The position numbers were made by a program, and so were the translations under genes. A DNA stretch of 64,000 nt, taken from Pampus argenteus (taxonomy: Eukaryota > Chordata > Actinopteri > Scombriformes > Stromateidae). The notes beneath the pieces are model-generated. The model ran no database searches, was not told the DNA's origin, and saw only the letters and a list, made by a program, of their open reading frames with translations. Below, piece by piece: positions 33,540 to 45,600 of the stretch. Every line of letters begins with the position of its first letter. The stretch's first letter is position 1. Location: contig CM072870.1 of NCBI GenBank assembly GCA_036937835.1, positions 5,920,001-5,984,000 on the forward strand, given 5' to 3'.

Positions 33540-33850
33540 GAGCCAATGCTTGCTGTTGATTCTTCCGTTGACAAAGACTAATGCGAGTTCAAGTCGATAC
33601 AGAGCACTTTTAATGTGATGTCTGTCTTTTGTGCTGAGAAACAATAGCAGCTGTAGCTCAGGGGCTTCTCAGTGTTGTGGGAGCCTCCCGACGCAGACAG
33701 GAAGGGACGGCTACACACAATGTTTGGAGACTTCCTATCCCCTTTAGGACGATCGGATCAGTCAGTCAGAGGGCCCCTCCGCGGGCACCGGGGTCAAGGG
33801 CCACGCCAGTCAGACAAGACACAACAGAGGCCCCTGTCTCTAAGTGCTAG
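33540..33850. promoter_or_regulatory. Candidate enhancer with SOX words and E-box
   Basis: Complex block with ACAAAG at 33571-33576, CTTTTGTG at 33626-33633, and ACAATAG at 33641-33647 immediately followed by the E-box CAGCTG at 33648-33653. The 3' part turns CpG-rich (33765-33800). A 60-codon frame lacks a domain. Confidence 0.4.
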
Positions 33851-34129
33851 ATGATTGTGTAAAAATGCACGCAGAAGAACTGTTCAAAGCTGAGTTGTAT
33901 AAGCTTTATCACACGATGTAACGCCACACAATGGCACTCTCAAGAAAGACGGAAAAAGAACAGAACAGAATACAAAAAATCTCTGTAAAACTGCTCCAAG
34001 TGCCTCCTTCTAAATATATCTACAGAGGGAGGGAGGATCGAAGAGAAGAGAAGAAAAAAAAAGAAAGTGAGTGTGAGAGAAAAAGGAAACGGACCTTTTA
34101 CAACTTTAAAGAGAAAGAAGCTATGGAGT

Positions 34130-34375
34130 GAGCGGGAGAAAATATTTACTCAGGGAATTAGTTCAGGATCATTGTGTGCGTGCAGGGCTTTAGTTCCCTG
34201 GCTCCATTTCAAGGCCCAAGTGGCTCAACTGGAGCTCCCTCCAGGGCAGGCCTAATTATCACAGGGCTAGGGCCATTAAAATGCTTAACTAACCTCGTTT
34301 CTCCAAAACGCACAGATTAACGCCAGCCTCCAGCAAAGTGTCGGGAATAACCCTGCTGCCTAATACCCTCTTTGA
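34130..34375. promoter_or_regulatory. Candidate enhancer block
   Basis: Complex block with CATTGT (ACAATG on minus) at 34170-34175, CTGGAGCTCC and TCCAGGGCAGG words, CCTAATTATC at 34251-34260 and GGCCATTAAAATGC near 34271-34284. It ends at a long T run. Inferred. Confidence 0.4.
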
Positions 34376-34399
34376 TTTTTTTTTTTTTTTTTTTTTTTT
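34376..34399. repeat. T24 homopolymer
   Basis: Twenty-four T, the longest T run in the window, abutting the candidate element. Confidence 0.95.
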
Positions 34400-36856
34400 C
34401 CCCTCTCTAGTGTGAAGAGGCGAGGCAGAGGACTGGTGTGGTAATAGTTGTGGATGGATATGAATACTGAAAGTTAAGGTCCCGTAAAGACATCATTTCA
34501 CTGTAAATGCTACACAGGTTGCAGGAGACGTACGGAGAAGCACAGGTAGTATTAAAGAGGAGACTGTGCACCTGAGGCTGTCTGTATCCTTCAAAGCTAG
34601 CTGCTACCAGCTTAACACACCCAAAATCTCCCAAATTACTCTAAGGATTAAAAAGTACAATATACTTCTGACTGTTGTGGGTTTAAACAGGTCTGATACC
34701 AATAGGCTTTGGCATACAAGGTTGAACACAGGTTTCTATATATAAACTACAGTATTACAATAGAAATCTGGGGAGTTACTATAGATACTGGCTGTAACAT
34801 CTCTTGACCCGTCAGCCTTAAATTCTGCTGTTCTCAACAATGACATACAGTAAGAAGACCAATGTCACATTGTTAATACCTCAGCATACTGTCCCACACT
34901 GCTGCATGTGCTCCAGCTAAACTGGCCTCACCTTGTCTTGTTATAGGAGGATCAGCGGATTATACATTTACGCTTTTAAAGTCTCTTTTTGAAAAGCGAC
35001 CCGGGGCCAAAAGGCATCTTGAGAACACGGAAATAACAATATGGCATAAGGCAACAAATAAATAAAAACAATAGCACAGTACAACAGAGCACGGCAATTA
35101 TCCAATTAAAAAGATACATATTTGATGTCCCAAGTGATTATCCAAATAATTTAGAAACAAAACCAGCGCTCGTTATCAAATGAGTCACAAAGTGTAATAA
35201 ATTCAGACGGTTCCTGGCTCTTCTGCTCCATATGGAGCCTGGAAGTGACAAACATCTGCAAAACCACCACAATGAGATTGTAGCCTTGTTTAAAGTAAAA
35301 AAAAAAAAGTTTACACCATTGTAATAAGATGTGATTGTTTGTATGATTGTCATGTGCACCAGCTGCTAGCATATCAGCATTTATGAGATCAAAACAAAAC
35401 ACGATTCTTTTTAAAATCTAATCAAGTGGGCCTTGAGTTAAGCTACTATTTCCAAGGTGTGAAGCAACTATTGTAAAATATATTAAATCCCTTCTTTAAA
35501 AAGTTTTTCGAGTGTCTGTGCAACTGTGGGCACAAACCTTTTTTTTAAACTCGGTGTATTCAATATTTTATTATAATCTGTTAAGTATTGGCTCAGACAA
35601 AGATGGGAATTATGGGCCCATAAAGAAGATGTGGTAATGATAAGCCCTTAACCTTGTAAAAAAAAAAACCTTGTTTGTCCTCAAAAGATTCCGTGAACAC
35701 CAGTTAAGACGCTCAGTTAATGTATATATAATAATTGTGTATTTTAACAGTTGTGCTCAGTACAGGATATTGAAAATCAGCGTATGTATTGAACATGAAA
35801 CAAGGTCGTTTGTATGCAGTGTGCTGTATAATGAATATAATTAATCTTGGCAATAAGACCCCACGCCTATACAGATGCCGATCATGTTTTAGCACTGCTC
35901 CAAATGAATTTGTTGTGCTACCCACTTTGTCTTTCAAGCATTGAGAAGACATGAATGAAGAGTCTGATAGCGGGATCACGGTCTTTGTTCAGGATAACAC
36001 GAGGATTCATTGGTTCATTTAAACAACTGTCTAAAAATCTGTGCGATACAGCGTGATTATTTTTCAAAAACACGTTTGTTTTTTTGTTTTTTTTTTTAAA
36101 TGAGTTTCCTGATCTTAAGGAAATCAAATTAAAATCTAAACCAATCTAGATGACTGGAACGATGTGATTTACTGTGTCCTCACTTCATAATTGAAGCACA
36201 GTAAGGCTTGTGTTTCAGAAAAGCTCTCTTTCCTGCTACCTTATCATTTCAGCTTTGTTTCATACTGCATGTATGTGCATATTTTCTGATCTGTTGCTAA
36301 TTACTGTTCTATTGAAATCGCTTAAATAGTGACTCTGTACAGCACAGTTTCAATTCGGTCGCTGGTTTCTACACTGTACCAACTGATAAGAAATGTAAAT
36401 TCACTCGATCTCGTATAAATGAGGACATTAATGTCGTCCCATCCCTTTTCACTACGCTACAGGTGCTTGTCTCAAGTTTATCTGTGAGGCATCTTTTAAT
36501 CTTTCATCTCCAATTATATCACACTATTCATCATTCTATCAAAGTAATATTTGTATAAACACAACGAGAGCTGGTGGCTCCCTTCAGGGACCCATCACAT
36601 CTCTTGCGATTGTGATGCATTGAGCAGTTTGAGGAAACATTGCTCAGGTAGTCGGGCAGCAGATGCTAACTGGTATCAAAGCAAAGTAACCTGGCAATGA
36701 GTTTTCATATCATTCAGCTCCTCATGTCACATCTCAACGAAACTGCTATGCTATGATATTGTTTTTAAATGTCGGCATTAAACTTAATCCAACCACCTGT
36801 AATCCTCATTTAGTCCTGAGATCTTAAAGTCTAAACGAGACTAAGAGTTTAAAGTC
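34400..36856. other. Intergenic, nothing recognised
   Basis: AT-rich sequence with A/T runs. Several minus-strand frames (73-88 codons) are without domains. No gene, RNA or repeat family supported. Confidence 0.5.
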
Positions 36857-37239
36857 GTGCTAGCAACTCAGCATGCTAACATGCTCACAATGACAATGCT
36901 GACATGCTGATGTTAAGCTGGTATAATGTTTGTTGTGTTAGCCTTCTAACATTTGCTAATTAGCACTAAACGCAAAGTAAAACTGAGGCTGATGGGAATA
37001 TCACTAGTTTTTGGACGTATTTGATCATAAAGAAAAATGCGTGACACTAGAGGAAAAGTCAGAGGATCATCAAACTCAGTAGGATTCATTACTTGGGAAT
37101 CACGAATGTCTGTCGAAAATGTCACGGGAATCCATCTAATAATGACTAATAATTTAATAATCGTTGAGATATTTTAGTTTGTAAGTGGTGAATGAACCAA
37201 CCAACATTGACTGAGTGCTATGCCGCTCGTGTGGCTGAT
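36857..37239 (+). mobile_element. Teleost interspersed repeat, copy A
   Basis: Contains GCATGCTAACATGCTCACAATG, TGGTATAATGTTTG, TTCTAACATTTGCTAATTAGCA, AGGAAAAGTCAGAGG (37051-37065) and CGTTGAGATATTTTAGT. These match in order a second copy at 60826-61242 and a repeat family common in fish genomes. Both copies are in plus orientation. Ends carry a CTAGC/GTGGCT theme that may be imperfect inverted terminal repeats. No coding capacity; decayed. Confidence 0.7.
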
Positions 37240-38925
37240 ATAAACCAAAAGCCAAGATGTACTTAATGTCAACAAAGGATCATTTATGTTGTTGTAGTAA
37301 ATGTGTAAAAATGAAACCTCAAACTGTGTCTTTTGGGTACACTTAAATACACTGAATACCTTATAAATCAACCTTTCTTTCATGCTTATATACAAACCGT
37401 TATCAGTTGCTTTATGGTTCTGGTCATTAACTATACAGTCTGTCTGTGATTGAAGTACTGTAGCCTTTCTGCTTCCGCTCCTGTTCTGTCCTTTTGTCAA
37501 TTTCATAGCCTGGATACCTTTTGTGTCTGTTACCTAAATTACAGTATGCTAACGTTAATGCTGGGATTCAAAGAAAAAATACAACTCAGTTTGTCTGAAT
37601 TACACAGGCATGGGCATTGCTAATTATTTTAGTTATTCCACAAATAATCCTTTTAGTGATTTCTTTGCTTTGGAAAAGGGGTTGAAAATGCAGTAATAAA
37701 TAAATAAAGCCTCAAATAAATAGAGACTGATTTGAATGCAGTGTCAGGGGAGATGTAGTGCAAAGGCGCGATAATAGCTAAGCTAGCTTATAACATCTTT
37801 GTTTTCACTCAGCACTGTGCTGTGGTCTCAAGGGCCACAAGAGGATTTTTGGCAAAGCTGTTCTTCTCAAGGTCCACACTTTGCAAACACTCAAGGAGGC
37901 TTCTCTCCACTATCAGTGAATCAGGATCCACTTACACTCTCATGGTAGAGGTGGTGGAGAAGGCTACTCGTATTTAGTGACTTTCCCCCCCCCGTGGACA
38001 CACGCTGGTGTATCTTGCACTTGGGGTTCGCTAAACCAAAAACAATGAAACCAAATAGTAGTCTTTTTTAGAGAGATTAGTTCCACATTTTAAGGCCTTG
38101 AATGGCGTGCTGCATCCTGAATATTATTCTGCTCCACAAACACTCTCCGCAAAGACATTGAGAATTTATTGTGATTTCTTACATCCACAGTGAATTTATT
38201 GTTGTTTCTCAGAATTTGATTCTGCCTCCGTTTTGACACAAATAAATGACTTTGGGACCTTGAAGGTTTAATTTGAAGTAGTACATGTCTTGCAGTGAAA
38301 CAATTGCTTTTCAGCTGGTAACCAGACTTGGAGGTGACATGGTGGCAAGAAGTCAGGCCTAATATTTATCTCCCTGTCCTTGGAGATGATGTGCACTCAT
38401 CCAATTCATCCATGTCTCCATCAGAGAAGAATGAAAGCGTGTCCACAATAAAAAAAAAAAAGAAAAAAAAAAAGTCCTTTTCATTACAGCAACATGGATC
38501 ATTTATCTTGTGGTTTTTGCTCCATAACATGGCATCGATTACAACAGGGGTTTTTTTTTTTAAACAGAAGAACACCGCAGTTCAGGTCTCAAGGAGGAAA
38601 GTCCACAACAACAACTCATCATCAGAAACGTGGAGAGGACTTTTGTTTTTTTAAGTAGAGAAAGGCATGAATAGAAGGAATACAATATGTGAAAATAAAT
38701 GTGGATGTTAAAACTGTAGGCTGTAGAGACAAGAGAAGCTGGGTGTTTTTTAACATAAAAAGGTTCATCTGGGTTCCTGCAGAGCGCGTTTTCTGGACTT
38801 AGACATGATCGTCTTGACTATCATTTTAAATTCTAACACACTGGCTGTTTCCTTGTTATCAATGTACTGTTATTATTTAACATTATACATCTACAGCTTC
38901 TTTCCGATCACATTACAACTGCTTT
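37240..38925. other. Intergenic, nothing recognised
   Basis: Includes an A-rich run at 38449-38473 and T10 at 38550-38559. A 108-codon frame at 38328-38654 spans these homopolymers and is not credible. Nothing else supported. Confidence 0.5.
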
Positions 38926-38929
38926 AAGC

Positions 38930-39170
38930 TGGTACCTAACAGCTGATAACACGATCCACTTCAGCACAGACGGCAGCGAGGCCTAACATTTGAGATGGGG
39001 GCGAAATGATTGGATGTCTCACTGTTGATCATCCTGTCCACATCAGGGATCGAGTGGTAAACAGGTGACGCTAGAACAGCATGTAGACAGTCTCAAAGGC
39101 GGACCTGTGGATTAGCCGCTTTTGTTTAGCGGGCTTCATTTAACCTAATACATGCAGGTGTAAGATGAAC
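38930..39170. promoter_or_regulatory. Weak candidate regulatory block
   Basis: Complex sequence with AAATGATTGGATG near 39004-39016 and CGCTTTTGTTTAGCGGG near 39117-39133, in which CGCT and AGCG flank a SOX/FOX-like core as a small hairpin. Confidence 0.27.
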
Positions 39171-40259
39171 CAAGTTATGTCAAGGTAAGAGGAGGAGCTT
39201 TAAGAAGATGTTATTAAAGATATTAACAAGATTAAGAAAATATCACCCGACTGGTTCTTTGAACTACCATACTCGTCATGCTGTAGTTGTGTACAATGGC
39301 GTATTATTAGTGATATTTTTGCTTCGCTCACTTTCGTATTTACTTCCAAATGTAGTCGTTAGTAATCTCTCATAACTGTCACTTGTATACAACCTGTATG
39401 ATCAGTCCAGCTATGAAGGACCATACTGAACAATTCACAAGGTGAGGATGGGCGTGTAGCACTTTTGAATCGCATGCAGCAGTCCGTAGTTCCACCACAC
39501 ATGTGCAATAATATGCACCGTAAAGCATTTCCTCACCTTCGTCGTGGTAGTTTATTTGTCTGGACTTGAACCGCACCATAGCAGATATTGTAGAAAGCAA
39601 GATTTATTTATTTTTAAATGTTGGCATTGAACTGACGAAAAAACGGGATTGAACCTACTTCAAGGTTCTGCAGAATTGTTCACAATTCAACATTTATTTC
39701 TGCTTGTTTAAATGATCAATAATCAAGTACAAATAATCAATTAACAATACTGCCAGTGGATCATCTGTGTGTGAATGCTTCTTTTTCTTTTTCATGCTCA
39801 TCCTATTGTTGAAATGTTGTCTCTGTGATGTTTTATGATGACCACGATGAAGGTCACAAACCAAAAACATGTCGGCCTCACAGTGAAGTTGTTTTTTTTT
39901 ATACTTCAAGTGTTGCTGGAGTTTTTAACCTTTTCTTTCTAAAAAGCTGACAGTAAAAACCTCCCTGCACTGCCTACGCAACTTGGGATTTTGTATTTAG
40001 TTTCTTACTGATTTGTTAAAGCTTTTGGTAGCTTGTTTGTTGTTTGTTTATTGCTTTAGTGGCAGAATAAGAATGTCAAAAGAATGTTTTTAAATGGATT
40101 GATTGACTTAGCTATATGTATAAGGCCTGTATAAGACTTAGTGTTTCCAACTTTCATGTTTGAGAGCACTGTTGAGAGTGAAATGCTCAGCTGTCCATCC
40201 AGGCCTGTTTAGTATTCTGCCCATGAAATGGTTTAAAACTCATCCCCCATCCATCTATC
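39171..40259. other. AT-rich intergenic, nothing recognised
   Basis: AT-rich; frames of 71-73 codons on the minus strand lack domains. Confidence 0.5.
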
Positions 40260-40560
40260 TACCAAAAGATATGAGATAACTTTTTTTTTCTTCTCAACAG
40301 ATGATATTAAGTGCCTCCTATTATCTCAGTAGGTCTGTATCATATTAGAATCTGCAATCGCAGGTCACAAAGTATACGGCGCTCTTGTCTCGGCCGGTGC
40401 TGCAGAATTACTTTCCGGCACACAATGGCTGAATGGGTTGAGGCTTTGTCATTTAAACTGCATAAAGAGGCCAGAAATTGATTTTTATTGTAGATCTTCA
40501 TATCTAATAAAGCTCTGAGGATCTCCTTTCTTCATTGTCTGAATGGCCAGTGAATGCTTT
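40260..40560. promoter_or_regulatory. Candidate enhancer with four-site SOX cluster
   Basis: Complex block in which four ACAAWG cores fall within 173 bases: ACAAAG 40367-40372, ACAATGG 40422-40428, CTTTGTC 40444-40450 and CATTGTC 40533-40539 (the last two reversed). By chance about 0.17 would be expected in that length. It also has ACTGCATAAAGAGG and GGATCTCC. SOX factors, possibly SOX14 itself or SoxB1 members, could bind here. Inferred. Confidence 0.43.
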
Positions 40561-42285
40561 CAATCTACCTCTCTGTTTCATGCATAAAAGTGGTAGCCAG
40601 AATGATAGGAGAAGAATGAAAGGGAGGGATGCTGCCATGGCAAGTGAAAAGCATCCCTTCTCTTTTTCTCCTCTCCTTGGAAACGAGACCTGGGGAGGAT
40701 GGGAGAGAGGTGAAGGAGCTGGGGGTAATTGAAAAGTGAAATGTTTTTTCCTTCCTCTTTAGAAAGAATGTGTCTTTGTCAAAGAGAAAACATAACCAGG
40801 ACTCACTTGTACTAAAGAAATTCCCTTTAGGAGCGTCTACAGCACAAAAAGTCTACAAAAAAAATCAGTCTTCTTTCACCAGAAGGTGAGAAAAGATTTT
40901 AGCCTATTTTCTTATTACTATAGTTTACATGTACAATGATAAATGTAAATTCTAATCTGTATCCATATGAAGAAATATCTGCATGCTGTCAAACAAATAA
41001 GAATCCATTTATCACATAAGAAATCATCAGCATCAGGATCTTATCCTATAAATGTCAGAGTCTGGACGTTGGACTGACAATCATCATATGGTCGTAACAT
41101 TTTGACACAGTTTTGCATCTGTGCATCGGAGCTTCAACTACTACTACAATCTGCAGTTTGATTTGAGAATCAATATAAGCGATGAAAACAGCAAGAAAAA
41201 TGTTACATAGCAAGTTGCTATGAAGACATCTGCACAGAGATATACTGATAGAACAGCGAGAGGGCTACTCCAGAGGATTAGTGTTGCGATTATGTTAAGG
41301 GACTCATAAGAAACAGATTTTAAAAAGAAAGGGCAAAACACTACATCTCCCATAATGCAACTTAATTGCATCTTTCATTAACCTTAACTTGCTTGTAAAA
41401 ACTATTAAATCTCAAGCCTGAGCAGAGATTACCTACATGACTTTAACATCATCAGGGTTGGGGGGTTTTTTCTAACTGAAAAGCTTCCTCCAGATTCACA
41501 GAGGACATTAAAAAATAACCGCTTTCACAAGCTAAGTAGAACTCTACACGATTAGTAAACCGAGCGTTGACGGAGTGGCCCTTTAACAACGGGAACAGAA
41601 ACATGTTGGGTGAAAAATACTCTAACGGGGGGAACTGCCGAGTTCAAATCTGGCATACTGTAACAAGCTATGATTCAACATGTGGGGAGGACATCTGTGT
41701 ATTTTCGTGTGTTTTGACGTAGCACAGAACTGAAGACATAGTTACGACGACTGCATGAGCAGACATCTGTACACGAGACGTACTGACATCCGACATAATT
41801 AAACATGAGTTGAACATGAGCGCTAACTGTAAATGTCCTGCAGTACATTCTGGGTAGTGAGTGTGTAGCGATTCAACGTCAGCCTTTATTATGAGATAAT
41901 GTGTCAGATGAAGTGCATGAAATCAAAGCAAGAAGTGTAATTACTCCCAACGCACACAAAGATTAGTTTTATGGAACAAAAAGTGAATTTCATGTCTTGA
42001 CTTGTAAGTTGCAAAAACATAAACTGCCTCCTGTTGCTCGTGTGATAAAGCTGATTAACTTTGACCGCCTTTGCTGTGACATTGTAGAATATTATTTTGC
42101 ATTCGCGGCCGATCAGAATTCATAAGACATCACTGCTAGGACGTGTTGACATGAGTTTATTTCTAAAATGAACATAACCTGTCAGATGAATGACTCTGCC
42201 TTTAAGAAACATAAGTTAAAATAAAAAATCTGATCTGAATATGATTTGAATGAGAAATGAAAGGAAGCACAAGGCTGATCATGTC
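40561..42285. other. Intergenic, nothing recognised
   Basis: Unremarkable AT-rich sequence with some CpG-containing stretches around 41560-41720. No domain-bearing frame. A tRNA-like T-arm near 41637-41655 does not extend to a cloverleaf. Confidence 0.5.
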
Positions 42286-42289
42286 AGTG

Positions 42290-42880
42290 CTGCACTAAAC
42301 AAATCATTCTCTGCTCGCTTGTTTAGACCGAATGTTATGCAAATGCGCATCTCACCTAACTCACAGGGCTTCACACTCCTCCCTCGTTTTTCTCCTTTTA
42401 GGTGATCGCAAATATGTAAACAAAATTTGTTTTCATGCATTTGAATATGATTAATTATCACAGAGTAATCCAGCTGCACTTGTAAAGACTTTTCAGACGA
42501 GATTAGGAATTTCAAAGTGACAACCATGATAGATGGGAGCATTCTGTAAGTCGCAGATTAAAGGTCACAGCGATGAACTGAAAAACTCACGAGGCATCAT
42601 TTTAAGTTGAGGCAGATGCAATCAAAGCTGCGCAGCAAATAAGACGAGCGCCTCAAACAGGCAAAAAAATGATTATGGAAATGGGTATCTGCACACAACT
42701 AAACATATGGCGGCGCCTAATGCCATATAACACTAGGGGCTGGGTTTAATCAAACTTCACCAATTAAAAATACAAATGATATGCAAACATCTGAAAGTCT
42801 GAAGAGAAAATGAGGAGGATTGTTATTAATGATAGGGAATGAATCTATCTCCACTAATTCGCTAAATGTTTCCTCCACTG
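42290..42880. promoter_or_regulatory. Strong candidate enhancer, octamer/homeodomain/OTX
   Basis: Complex 590-base block with perfect octamer ATGCAAAT at 42337-42344, TTAATTATCA at 42451-42460, TAATCC (42466-42471) joined to E-box CAGCTG (42471-42476), AATATGTAAACAAAATTTG near 42411-42429 (FOX type TAAACA), and ATGCAAAC at 42781-42788. This is the richest motif set in the window. An 87-codon minus-strand frame over it has no domain. Inferred neural enhancer. Confidence 0.47.
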
Positions 42881-43162
42881 CTCCTCGTCATCACTAAATA
42901 GTTTAAAACAAACAAGCTGTAAAGTACTGGTTGGTATCTGAGGAAATAATGAGGCTGCTATGTATAGTGGGGGTCAAAAGGTGCCCAACACCAAATATTT
43001 GCCCCAGGGCCTGCAAGCATGTTAAATCCTCCATATTAGCATCTTTTCATGAAAATGAACCAGTGCTTTGTGTATTTTATTAGTTGTGAATGAAAACATG
43101 AAGCATATTCTTTTCCTCATATTAACCTTTTTGTGACGCTGTGGAGTACTTGATGTCTAAGG

Positions 43163-43189
43163 GGTGTGTTTGTGTGTGTGTGTGTGTGA
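43163..43189. repeat. (TG)n microsatellite
   Basis: TG run with one extra T. Confidence 0.9.
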
Positions 43190-43231
43190 GATGAAATCCT
43201 AATGTATTCATAGGCCAAATCTGCATATGAG

Positions 43232-43272
43232 GCCACTGGGGGCTGCCTCAAAAAGCAGCGCCCCAGTGTGGC
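43232..43272. other. Imperfect stem-loop
   Basis: CACTGGGG then GCTGC pairs with GCAGC, a bulged G, then CCCCAGTG, around the loop CTCAAAAA. Thirteen pairs with one single-base bulge. Shorter than a typical pre-miRNA stem; no RNA family recognised. Confidence 0.45.
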
Positions 43273-43782
43273 TGGAGGAGACATCAGAGAGTGCTGTCAG
43301 TGGCACAGAGGAGTAACTCAGTACAGCAAAGTGATTCACTGTGTTGCCATCAGCAGCTCAGAGAGGAGAATCAAACATGACATCCAAGGATGTATGTACT
43401 GACCTTAATAAAGAAAATGTATCTTTAAAAAATGATGCATACTGAAAATATGGATTGTGTCAGCAGATTTTAATAAGAGTTAAGTTTAAGAGGAAAGAAA
43501 ACTTGCCAAGTGTGGTGTGAATGGTGCATTTGGTGTGCAGCTATCTTCCTGTTTATGCACTATACCTTATTTTTGCCTCAATAAATGCGCAAGATTCTAA
43601 TAAAAATTGAAACAGGAGTCGATATTGCTCCTTCTTACAGGAAACTGTTGCCTGCGACAGAGTGTCAGCATGGAAGTCATGGGTATTTGGGAAGAATTTG
43701 GATCCCTTAATGACATGCGACTTGATTCAGGTGTCTGCCTCCATATCTGTACTGATGTCAGTATTACTTCAGCAGCAGCAGC

Positions 43783-43820
<38 letters not shown>

Positions 43821-44225
43821 ACACAGAGTATCAAGCTCAATCATCCCTCCCTGAATAAACAGTGTTGTTATTCTATCAGCTGGTACAGTGTGCACACAAA
43901 CCAAATCCATTTAAAATCCTTACACTTACAGTGTATATATATAGCATTGCATTTGCTATATGGGTTAAGTGAAAGTATGTATATGTGCCAGGGAATATGC
44001 TTCAGGTCTTCATCAAATCTTTCCAAATATTCTCGGGGCTTTCTCTACATTTACAACGCATACAGAAAGTGGAAATCCTTTTCCTGCGCCATACGTGACA
44101 ATGAAGACATCCATACAAACAAATTTATTTGTGTTCAAAAATAATAATAAAAAAAAATTTAAATTGAGAATAATGCTGCTTCCTGTCAGCACAATTCATG
44201 ATCCATGGTGTTTTCAAGACTGTGA
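43273..44225. other. Intergenic with CA microsatellite
   Basis: CA run at 43783-43818 preceded by a short AGC run. The 160-codon plus-strand frame at 43662-44144 is the longest in the window but runs through the CA repeat (histidine-threonine stretch), starts on a non-ATG codon and has no domain, so I reject it as a gene. Confidence 0.5.
43783..43818. repeat. (CA)n microsatellite
   Basis: Eighteen CA units following AGCAGCAGCAGCA. Confidence 0.95.
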
Positions 44226-44278
<53 letters not shown>

Positions 44279-44340
44279 TACTTCCTCTTATTATATTATA
44301 TTACTATATATATATTACTTTACTTATCCTCGCCGACGTA
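44226..44340. repeat. (TA)n and TATTA-rich tract
   Basis: Long TA run to about 44273, then degenerate TATTATATTAC units. Highly self-complementary. Confidence 0.9.
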
Positions 44341-44529
44341 CTGTAAGCTTTAATGTATGTGAACATCACCAAGTAAATCAGAATATTTTTACTTTGAGCT
44401 TTCCAGCTCAGGCAAAGGTTAACCTGCCACTTGTCCATTAAAGACATGACACGGGCACCCCCCACCACCACCCCCTCGGTCCCTCAGGAGAAGGTAGGGA
44501 TGTGGGGTGTGGAGGAGGGAGGAGGGGCA

Positions 44530-44840
44530 TCTGGGTGGGGGAGTGGGAGACTTTGAGAGGATTCTTTATGCAGCTCTGTGTATTGCTTTCATGTTGTCCA
44601 GCCGGTAACTAAGTTGGGTTGCCCGGGGCAATGGCTAATTCACACCCTCAGATCACGAGCATGAAATGAGAGAGCAGGGAGCGCTAAAGCCCTGGGGTTA
44701 ATGATAGCTCCCTGGCACATATATACACACCCAACACCCCGCCATATAAATCTGTCCAAATGGTTTCATTTTAGATGATCCCCAGAATCTCCTGCACACG
44801 CTTAACTGAAGCAGCTAAACAGGAAACACCTGAGATGGGA
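44530..44840. promoter_or_regulatory. Candidate enhancer block
   Basis: Complex block with CAATGGCTAATTCAC near 44629-44643 (ACAATGG-like then homeodomain TAATTC), GGGGTTAATGATAGC near 44694-44708 and CCATATAAATC near 44742. Flanked by G-rich and homopolymer sequence. Inferred. Confidence 0.4.
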
Positions 44841-45045
44841 GATTTTGTCAAATTTGGTGACTAAATAAATAAAGAAGTCATCAGGCTGTGCTGTATTGTT
44901 TCTTGAGGCTTTGCAGCTGTCTTCTTACACACACTTATTGGTGTAAGTGTAGCATCTGTGCTTTTCTTTGTATTATCCTAATGCAAGCTGTGTGAATGGA
45001 CACAGCAGACAGCCCACACACAAGCCATTTTGTCATGATGGAGGC

Positions 45046-45065
45046 TTTTTTTTTTTTTTTTTTTT
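45046..45065. repeat. T20 homopolymer
   Basis: Twenty T. Confidence 0.95.
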
Positions 45066-45289
45066 CCTTTTTCCCCGGAGATCAGCAAAAATAAAGAAAT
45101 AAATATTTAAAAGAATAATACAACTGTGAAGGACTTTAAAAATCTTTTACTCCTCAGTCGAACAAGCTTGTGGATGAAGACTCCCCCCCCACTCCTCCTC
45201 CCTACTCCTACCCTTTTCCCCAAAACCCCTCTTTAAAGTTATTTCAAATTTCCCAGCAAGGCTTTGAGAAATCTGTTTGTTTGAGGGCA

Positions 45290-45600
45290 GCATTAGATGT
45301 GACCAGCGTTTTATTGTGACATAAAACCGCATTTCTTCCTTGGCAGATTAAAAATAAAATCGGTTAATAAGAAAAGCTGTCAGCAGCAGAAAATGGCTGA
45401 CATAATCCGTTTATCCTCCAAGCAATAAAGATATTGGTCCTTGGGAGTCTATCTTTCCTCTTATGTTATTTCGCCCAAAACATTATCTTCTATGCATTCA
45501 GATGGATTAAGAAGTCATATGGGAGATAGAAAGAAAATGACAGATACAAAAAAAAAATATAATATCCCTTTCATTCCCCATCACACACGTTCACAGGAGG
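45290..45600. promoter_or_regulatory. Candidate enhancer block
   Basis: Complex block with AGCTGTCAGCAG (MEIS-type TGTCA) near 45375-45386, CATAATCCG at 45401-45409 (OTX-like), TATGCATTCAGATGGATTAAG near 45491-45511 and CATATGGGAGATAG. Inferred. Confidence 0.4.

Noticed and set aside
41630..41660. tRNA-like T-arm with GTTCAAATC
   Set aside because: The T-stem has mismatches, and no acceptor, D or anticodon arm can be built around it.
43662..44144. 160-codon open frame, longest in the window
   Set aside because: It runs through a CA microsatellite (His-Thr repeat), starts on a non-ATG codon and has no recognisable domain.
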